Shown: piece after piece, positions 24,881 through 30,480 of the stretch
Position numbering within the stretch: the stretch's first letter is position 1
Layout of the letters: each line of letters opens with the position of its first letter
Source: CAWDPQ01 sp049642465
GTDB taxonomy: Bacteria; Acidobacteriota; Vicinamibacteria; Vicinamibacterales; 2-12-FULL-66-21
Direction of reading: 5' to 3'
Assembly (NCBI GenBank): GCA_049642465.1
Contig: JBAROV010000080.1
Span: 1 to 30,480, forward strand
DNA length: 30,480 nt
Notes under the pieces: generated by a model
What the model was told of the DNA's origin: nothing
What the model saw: only the letters and a program-made list of their open reading frames with translations
Databases searched by the model: none
Translations under genes and position numbers: made by a program

Positions 24881-27310
24881 TCAGCCGTCCTGCCGCAGCG
24901 CCAGCGTCGGGTCCACCCGTGATGCGCGCCATGCGGGCACGGCACACGCGATCAGCAGTGACAGCCCCATCACCACGGCCGCAGAAACATAGGAGAACGG
25001 GTCGCCGGGGCCGACACCGAAGAGCAGGCTCTGGAGGGCGCGCGCGAGCAGAAACGCTCCGAGCAGTCCGAGGAGCGCGCCTCCAGCGGCCAGGATCGCC
25101 CCCTGTCGCAGCACCATCGCGAGCACGTCCGCCGGGCTGGCGCCGAGGGCCATGCGAACGCCGATCTCCGCCGTTCGCCGCACGACGAGCTGAGCCATCA
25201 GCCCGAACACACCGACTGCAGTGAGGAGCACCGCCAGCAGCGAGAACATCGCCAGCAGCCACGCTTGAAAGCGCCGAATGGCGAGCGATTCGCCGAGCTG
25301 CGCTTCAACGGTACTAACCGCGGTCACGGGTGCCGATCGATCGAGCGCGCGTACTTCGGCGCGTACTGCTGGCGCGACCGCGAGGGCATTGCCGTCGGTC
25401 GAGACGAGCAGCTGCATGTTGCGACCCATGTTTTGCGTCGTTGAAAAGAACGTCTCGAGCCGCGCTCCTCGATGGAGCCCGCGGCGGTGCATGTCGGCGG
25501 CCACGCCAACGATCGTAATCCACGGATTCCGTTCACCGGGCGATCCGAACACCAGCCGCTTGCCGACCGGGTCCTCATTGGGCCAGTAGCGTTTCGCAAA
25601 GGTTTCATTGATGACGATGGCGCGTGCCCCGCCATCGCGATCCCGCGAGTCGAAGAACCGGCCCCGAACGAGGGGGACCTGCATCATTTCGAAGAAGTCT
25701 GGCGATACCATGTCGGTCGTCGCTTCGATCTGCTCTGAGGGTGGAAAGGGCGGGCGATCCTCGAGTGTGAAGGTGCCCGAGCTTGGCGTATCGGTGAGAA
25801 ACAGATTCGACGTGATCGCGGCGCCTTTGACGCCGGGCAATCTTCGGACACGCTCGAGCAGCTGATCGTAGAACTGGCGAAGCTGCGGCGGCTGTGGGAA
25901 CGACGCGCGCGAGGCGTTGACTCGCATCGTGAGGATGCTCGCGGTTTGAAAGCCGGGATCCGTCGCGTGGAGCACCTGAAGGGATCGAATCAGGAGTCCG
26001 GCACCCGCGAGCAGCACGACGGCCAACGCGCATTGCGCGACGAGAAGCGACGCGCGCGTGCGCGCGGCCGCCTTCGAACCGGCCACACTCCGGCTGCTGT
26101 CACGGAGCGCTTCCTGGAGATTCACGCTGGAAGACCGCAGCGCGGGCCAGAGTCCACAGACGATGGCCGTTAGCGAGGTAATCGCCAGGGCGAAGGCGAA
26201 CACGGTGGCATCGAGAGCGATTTCGTCTACCCGTGGAAGATCTCGCGGTGCCAGCGATACCAGAATGCGGATGCCTGCATAAGCCGCGAGAATGCCCGCC
26301 GCGCCCGCCACGATTGCGACGGTAGCGGACTCAATCAGCATCTGGCGCACCAGCCGTCCGCGGCTCGCACCGAGCGCCGATCGCACCACGATCTCGCGAC
26401 TCCTCCTCTCGGCCCGCGCGAGAAACAGTCCGGCGACGTTGACGCACGCGATCAGCAGCACGAAGCCCACGGCGCCGAGCAGCACGAATAGCGGCGTCCT
26501 GACGTTGCCGGCGACATGCCGCTCGAGCGGGTTCACGTAGATGCCGTAACCGGCGTTGTCGGCCGGATACTGCTGTTCGAGCTGCTGGCCGACGAGCGTC
26601 ATTTGAGACTGCGCCGCAGCCGGCGTCACACCCGGCTTCAGACGGCCAACCATCTGCAGAAAGTAGCCGACACGGCGTGCCTTTGCCGCCTCGGGCACCG
26701 CCAGGGGGGCCCAGAACTCGGTGGATTTCGAGGGAAAGGCAAACCCGGCGGGCATCACGCCGATGATCGTCATCCGTCGTCCGTCAAAGTCGAGCGTGCG
26801 CCCGATTGCTTCGCCGCCAGCGAAGCGGCGTTGCCACAACCCCCACCCGATCAGCACGACGTTTTCTTTGCCAGCCGTTTCGTGGTCGCGGGTGAAGAGA
26901 CTGCCGGCCGCAGGCGATACGCCCAGCACGTCGAACAGCGCCGCTTCGGCGAAGGCGCCGTCGATCCGTTCAGGGTCCCCGTCGCCGATCAGATTCACGG
27001 TCGGCTGGGTAAACGCGGCCATCGACTCGAACGACGTGCCGAGCCGCTTGTAGTCCTGGTAGTTGGCATACGACGCCCAGTCTTCACGCATCTCGAGTCG
27101 CCGGTTGTCCATCCAGATTCGCGCGAGGCGATCGGGCTCGCGATACGGCAGCGGCTTGAGAATGACGCTGCGCACGACGCTGAATAGCGCGGTATTCAGT
27201 CCGATGCCCAGGGCGAGCGTGACGATGGCCAGGGATGCGAACCCGGGATTCAGTCGAAGCTGGCGGAACCCGTATTGGAGATCCGCAGTCGCTGAAGACA
27301 TGGCGTGCAC
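24881..27310 (-). CDS. ADOP-type permease 2 (MacB/FtsX-like, no ATPase)
   Basis: 809 residues. GTG 27310 is preferred because GGAGG lies 6 nt upstream; the ATG nine bases later would be 15 nt away. The domain order is the same as ADOP 1: LQYGFRQLRLNPGFASLAIV and the first span, a periplasmic domain, a first FtsX core with AERRSREIVVRSALGASRGR, a second periplasmic domain (about 470-665), and a second core with VVRRTAEIGVRMALGASPAD. The C-terminus ends with the family's AWRASRVDPTLALRQ pattern. The two ADOPs clearly differ in sequence, so they are not a recent local duplication. It lies 55 bp after the S41 peptidase on the same strand, probably in one transcript. Confidence 0.95.
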   Translation of the reverse strand: MHAMSSATADLQYGFRQLRLNPGFASLAIVTLALGIGLNTALFSVVRSVILKPLPYREPDRLARIWMDNRRLEMREDWASYANYQDYKRLGTSFESMAAFTQPTVNLIGDGDPERIDGAFAEAALFDVLGVSPAAGSLFTRDHETAGKENVVLIGWGLWQRRFAGGEAIGRTLDFDGRRMTIIGVMPAGFAFPSKSTEFWAPLAVPEAAKARRVGYFLQMVGRLKPGVTPAAAQSQMTLVGQQLEQQYPADNAGYGIYVNPLERHVAGNVRTPLFVLLGAVGFVLLIACVNVAGLFLARAERRSREIVVRSALGASRGRLVRQMLIESATVAIVAGAAGILAAYAGIRILVSLAPRDLPRVDEIALDATVFAFALAITSLTAIVCGLWPALRSSSVNLQEALRDSSRSVAGSKAAARTRASLLVAQCALAVVLLAGAGLLIRSLQVLHATDPGFQTASILTMRVNASRASFPQPPQLRQFYDQLLERVRRLPGVKGAAITSNLFLTDTPSSGTFTLEDRPPFPPSEQIEATTDMVSPDFFEMMQVPLVRGRFFDSRDRDGGARAIVINETFAKRYWPNEDPVGKRLVFGSPGERNPWITIVGVAADMHRRGLHRGARLETFFSTTQNMGRNMQLLVSTDGNALAVAPAVRAEVRALDRSAPVTAVSTVEAQLGESLAIRRFQAWLLAMFSLLAVLLTAVGVFGLMAQLVVRRTAEIGVRMALGASPADVLAMVLRQGAILAAGGALLGLLGAFLLARALQSLLFGVGPGDPFSYVSAAVVMGLSLLIACAVPAWRASRVDPTLALRQDG

Positions 27311-27325
27311 GTGGCACCTCCGGAA

Positions 27326-27356
27326 GCGCGGCGATCGATTGGACCGACCGCCGCGC
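27326..27356. repeat. GC-rich hairpin between the S41 peptidase and ADOP 2
   Basis: GCGCGGCG (27326-27333) and CGCCGCGC (27349-27356) form an 8-bp perfect stem with a 15-nt loop. It lies 5 bp from the GGAGG ribosome-binding site of ADOP 2. There is no T-tract. It could protect the upstream message or lower translation of ADOP 2. Confidence 0.45.
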
Positions 27357-27365
27357 CACCTTGAC

Positions 27366-29168
27366 TTAATGAGGTGCGGTGAGCACCAGGTTTTCGACCG
27401 CCTGGATGATGGCCTGCACGAACGGCGCGCCGCCGGTCATGAGATTCTGGCGAGTCATGTAATCCACCGGGATGTCCGGGCGCACGCCAATATTCTCGAT
27501 GTATGGAGCGGGCGGAAAATCCGGCGTGTTCACGACATGGCCGCGGTTCATGAGCGAGACGGTGATCCGGAAGAAGCTTTCCGTGAATGCCGGTCCGGTA
27601 AAGCCCACGACGCTCCCGCCTGCGCCCATCGTCCGCCACCCGAACACCGGACCGCGGTTGTTGCTTTGCAGGATCGCCGGCAACATGTCCCCGCCTGAGG
27701 CTGAGAATTCGTCGGTCAATACCATGAGCGGCTTCGCGTAGGCGCCGGCAACGGGATTGAGCTGCAGACTCCCGGTGGAGTTGAGCGAGACCGGTGCACT
27801 GCGGCCTCGATTCTCGTTGAATGCCCCGAACACTTCGTTGAAGTTGGCCTCCAGATTGGCCAGCACGGCCGGAGGCGTCGCCGGGTTCAGCCGCGCATTG
27901 TTGAGCGACGAGGCAAAGCTGAATAGCCACGCCGCGGTGGCGCGAATCTCGAAGCCAATCGTTTTGAACGGTGTCGGGATCAGCCGCTGTGAAACCGCCT
28001 CGACGAATGACACGAGCCCGCCTGGATTGCGCATCACGTCGACGATCAACGCGTCCGTGTTCGGCGTGAAGAAGGCCACGGCTCGATCGAGCTGCGCGAG
28101 TGCGATCGCCGTGCTCGGTGGCGACATCGACGGGATCCGCAGGAATCCAACGCGAACGCCTCCGAGCGTCGTGAAGGTGCCGACGAGATAGAAGATGGGC
28201 TCTCCCGGTCTGTTGATGCACGTGGGGCACGGAGCACTGAGGTCCGTGAATCCCGGCGGCGGTGCGAAGATCGGGAATCGGCTGCCGAAATTCAACACGG
28301 AGTAGTAGTCCTTCGACACGCTGGCGTTGAGCAGCGGTCGGAGCGGATCCATGTAGTCCGGCAGCGTGTTGTCAACGGGGGTGGCGTCAGCCATCTTGAA
28401 GACCGACGCTGTGGCCGCGGCGCTGCCGGGTAAGCCCGCCGTAATGTCCTGGCCATCGGTTGAGAGGAAGATGCGTCCGTTTCCGCGAACCGGGCTCGGC
28501 AGTGGTCCTTGCGCGGTCACGGGAATGCCGTTCTTCAGCCAGTTGATGGTGTAGACCGCGGTCGCGCCGGTCGAGGCCATCTTGATGGCGACGGCGGCCG
28601 TATCGCCAAGCTGATAGACGTGCGGCATGATCTGCTGGCTTCGGCTGACGAGCCGCGCCGCGGCGATCCGATCCGTGCTGCGCTGATTTGCGGAAATCGC
28701 GTACTTCCTGAAGGACTGGATGAGTTCCTGGACGGGACGACCATCGATCGACACGACCTCATCGCCGACGCCGAACGGGAACTGCGCGAGCGGCAGCGCG
28801 GTGCGGTTGATTGCGTCGATAAGGACATTGCCGTCATAGATGTCGAGGCTCATCGGCAGCGAGGCACTGAAGGTCGTCGGAAAGGCAATCAAGTCGTGCG
28901 CATCGTTGAGCGATGCGACGTACTCGATCAGGGCTTCCTGAAAATCCAGATCGTCAGAATGCTGGATGCGCTGCAGCCACGGCGTGAGGCGCAGCAGATC
29001 GAACCCCTGCACGTCGCGTTTCCATTCGTACGGGCCGTAATTCTTGGCGTACTGGCTGGCGAGCTGGGTCAGATCAGAGATCCGCTGTTCGCGAGTCAGG
29101 GCTTGCTGGGCGTACGGAGTCGTGGTGGAGAGCGTCAGGAGCAGAACGGCAACGCCGAAACGACGCAT
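27366..29168 (-). CDS. Secreted S41 family peptidase (C-terminal-processing-protease type)
   Basis: 600 residues from ATG 29168, with GGAGG 6 nt upstream. A signal peptide occupies residues 1-21 (TTTPYAQ). A PDZ-like motif FGVGDEVVSIDGRPV lies near 132-146. The S41 catalytic domain follows at about 340-580, with GVRVGFLRIPSM, ALIVDVMRNPGG (the oxyanion-side DxRxNxGG pattern) and LTDEFSASGGDM, where the nucleophile is Ser489 or Ser491. An insert with CPTC lies near 330. Tail-specific peptidases of this type act in the periplasm or outside the cell; the substrate is unknown. It is probably the first gene of a unit with ADOP 2. Confidence 0.94.
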   Translation of the reverse strand: MRRFGVAVLLLTLSTTTPYAQQALTREQRISDLTQLASQYAKNYGPYEWKRDVQGFDLLRLTPWLQRIQHSDDLDFQEALIEYVASLNDAHDLIAFPTTFSASLPMSLDIYDGNVLIDAINRTALPLAQFPFGVGDEVVSIDGRPVQELIQSFRKYAISANQRSTDRIAAARLVSRSQQIMPHVYQLGDTAAVAIKMASTGATAVYTINWLKNGIPVTAQGPLPSPVRGNGRIFLSTDGQDITAGLPGSAAATASVFKMADATPVDNTLPDYMDPLRPLLNASVSKDYYSVLNFGSRFPIFAPPPGFTDLSAPCPTCINRPGEPIFYLVGTFTTLGGVRVGFLRIPSMSPPSTAIALAQLDRAVAFFTPNTDALIVDVMRNPGGLVSFVEAVSQRLIPTPFKTIGFEIRATAAWLFSFASSLNNARLNPATPPAVLANLEANFNEVFGAFNENRGRSAPVSLNSTGSLQLNPVAGAYAKPLMVLTDEFSASGGDMLPAILQSNNRGPVFGWRTMGAGGSVVGFTGPAFTESFFRITVSLMNRGHVVNTPDFPPAPYIENIGVRPDIPVDYMTRQNLMTGGAPFVQAIIQAVENLVLTAPH

Positions 29169-29302
29169 GCAGGGCCTCCCATGTTGTCGAGACGAGGAAC
29201 GGTGCAATCGGAGAACGACGCGACACACTATCCCTGCGCGGGCGGTGCGTCAAGCGACCGATACCACTGGTTGTAAAATGTGGGGGTAAGTACTTCCCGC
29301 AT

Positions 29303-29378
29303 GCGCCCGTAGCTCAGTGGATAGAGCATCGGCCTTCTAAGCCGAGGGTCGCAGGTTCAAGTCCTGCCGGGCGCGCCA
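29303..29378 (+). tRNA. tRNA-Arg (anticodon UCU), CCA encoded
   Basis: 76 nt with a full cloverleaf: acceptor GCGCCCG / CGGGCGC, D-arm AGCTCAGTGGATAGAGC, anticodon stem TCGGC / GCCGA around the loop CTTCTAA (anticodon TCT at 29336-29338), T-arm GCAGG-TTCAAGT-CCTGC, discriminator G and a genomic CCA at 29376-29378. TAAAAT at 29274-29279 is a plausible -10 box with no good -35. An integrase gene faces it from 38 bp downstream. Confidence 0.98.
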
Positions 29379-29392
29379 CTTTCTGAAGGGCC

Positions 29393-29412
29393 GTGTGACA
29401 CAGGTGTGACAC
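29393..29412. repeat. Paired 9-bp direct repeats between tRNA-Arg and the integrase
   Basis: GTGTGACAC occurs at 29393-29401 and again at 29404-29412, an 11-bp period close to one helical turn. It lies 14 bp past the tRNA 3' end and 4 bp from the integrase stop codon. The placement suits accessory (arm-type) sites of an attachment region, but that is inference. Confidence 0.5.
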
Positions 29413-29416
29413 TTCG

Positions 29417-30480
29417 TCAGCCATTCTGACCTCCCGCAACCGCCTTCAGGGTCCGTCGCTTCCAGCTGACCTCCAGGCCTTTGCGCAACTCCTCGTCGGT
29501 CACGTTCAAGTAGCGCTGCGTCTGCTGCACACTCGCGTGTCCAAGCATCAACTGGATGATGCGGATATCGACTCCGTCGGTCAGGAGCCGGCAGGCACCT
29601 TCGTGCCGCAGGTCGTGCCAGTGAAGGTCGATCTCCTGCAGCTTGGCGCGGTCGACGCGAGCACCGGGTTTTGCGCGCTTGGTGGAGTGGCCGTTGGCGA
29701 CCAGCAGCAGCGATTCCCAAGCCGTCTTGAAGTTGGCGAGGAACTCGCCGTTTTCTGTTCCGAACACGAACGCGTTCGGACCGAGCGTGCTGCGTCTCTT
29801 GAGAATCGCCGCCAGCCGACCGTTCGGGTCGAACGGAATCCGGCGATTCTCTTTGTCTTTCGCGGTGTGCCCTGGGATCCCGATCGTGTGGGTATCCCAA
29901 TCCACGCGCCGGTTCTGGATGAGCAACATCTCGCCGCGCCGGCAACAGAGCTCGAGCGCGCCGATGACGCGGTCGTGCATCAGCGGACCGACATACTTGT
30001 GCTCCCACGTGTTCATGGCCATCGCCGCGTCGAGGAGCCGCTTTTCCTCTTCGCGTGAGATCCGCCGATCGCGAATCGTTTCTGCCTTGGTGTTCAGCCG
30101 AACGCCAAAGCGGTGGAACGGCGACTTGTCGATGAGCGGTGGCGTCTGCGCTTGGCCCCAGCGGATGGCAGCGCGCAAGATCGCCAGCACTTTGTGCAGC
30201 GTGGAGATCTCGACCCTGCGCGAGTACTCGGATTCGCTCTTGAACCGGTTGATGATCGCCGGCTCTTCCAGCGCCTTGACCGGGAGGTCGCCGAAGTGTT
30301 GCTTCAGAATCTTGATTCGTCCAGCCGCCGTGTCGAGACTCCGAATGCCGGCCGGTCGCAGGTGACGTTCAAAGTAGGCGCTTAAGAAGCCTGCGACGCT
30401 CTGGAAATCAGTCGGCCTGTCTTTACGGGCCGGCGTGATCCGCGGATCACGTCCGGCCTTGATCTCGCCGACGAACAGCC
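29417..30480 (-). CDS. Tyrosine recombinase / integrase (N-terminus off right edge)
   Basis: The frame is open from the right edge to the TGA at 29417, at least 353 codons. The start codon is outside the window; GTG 30190 is internal. The visible N-terminal part is the SAM-like core-binding domain (FLSAYFERHLRPAGIRSLDT, IKILKQHFGDLPVKAL). The catalytic domain has the Arg in CCRRGE, the Lys in HTAKDKENRRIP, HDLRHEG, LGHASVQQTQRY with the His, and the nucleophilic Tyr in QRYLN. All six expected residues appear present, so it looks active. Its 3' end faces the tRNA-Arg 3' end, the usual layout for an element integrated at a tRNA gene. Confidence 0.95.
   Translation of the reverse strand, partial: LFVGEIKAGRDPRITPARKDRPTDFQSVAGFLSAYFERHLRPAGIRSLDTAAGRIKILKQHFGDLPVKALEEPAIINRFKSESEYSRRVEISTLHKVLAILRAAIRWGQAQTPPLIDKSPFHRFGVRLNTKAETIRDRRISREEEKRLLDAAMAMNTWEHKYVGPLMHDRVIGALELCCRRGEMLLIQNRRVDWDTHTIGIPGHTAKDKENRRIPFDPNGRLAAILKRRSTLGPNAFVFGTENGEFLANFKTAWESLLLVANGHSTKRAKPGARVDRAKLQEIDLHWHDLRHEGACRLLTDGVDIRIIQLMLGHASVQQTQRYLNVTDEELRKGLEVSWKRRTLKAVAGGQNG

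Noticed and set aside
29337..30008. Minus-strand open frame ending in a QDLNLRPS motif
   Set aside because: It reads antisense through the tRNA-Arg and out of frame through the integrase. That C-terminal string is a known artefact of translating tRNA genes.

Overview
This window is about 30.5 kb of GC-rich bacterial chromosome. It most likely comes from the phylum Acidobacteriota, perhaps the Vicinamibacteria. The clues are two very long stand-alone permeases of the ADOP type (acidobacterial duplicated orphan permease), a large secreted HExxHxxGxxHN metalloprotease, a DUF2934 protein, and many Gly/Pro-linked multidomain secreted proteins. The taxonomic call is inference from family content; no rRNA is present.

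Layout, left to right. (1) From 1 to 9279, two paralogous secreted phospholipase-D-like proteins point away from each other around a small SAH-recycling operon on the minus strand: an ArsR-type regulator fused to a methyltransferase domain, then ahcY. The left paralog runs off the left edge and is a very large fusion: PLD, FN3, purple-acid-phosphatase-like metallophosphoesterase, Ig-like domains and a repeated CBM-like module. The two genes form a diverged inverted repeat of about 1.3 kb. (2) From 9263 to 14063 lie small housekeeping and stress-type genes: a methyltransferase, a two-gene operon of small membrane proteins separated by seventeen 8-bp repeats, an SDR dehydrogenase translationally coupled to a DUF72 protein, csaA, and a DUF2934 protein. 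(3) From 14250 to 20644 are a secreted zinc metalloprotease, a polytopic glycosyltransferase-like membrane protein whose 3' end overlaps the protease gene antisense, a conserved exported protein of unknown function, and a small outer-membrane beta-barrel. (4) From 20686 to 29168 are two ADOP permeases, two unrecognised envelope proteins, and an S41 peptidase that probably shares an operon with the second ADOP. (5) From 29303 to the right edge is tRNA-Arg(UCU) with encoded CCA, followed by a tyrosine integrase facing it. This is the classic boundary of an integrated element whose cargo lies to the right, outside the window.

How the genes fit together: most of the window encodes the cell envelope and secretion (exported hydrolases, permeases, a barrel). 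The one clear regulatory unit is the SahR-like/ahcY operon, which has a good promoter and a palindromic operator overlapping the regulator's start codon. I did not find a CRISPR array, an insertion sequence or a recognisable defence system. The best candidates for something undescribed are the PLD-metallophosphatase fusion, its repeated C-terminal GWGWQDNGWG module, and the inverted paralog arrangement around ahcY. The element beginning at tRNA-Arg may be interesting but is mostly out of view.
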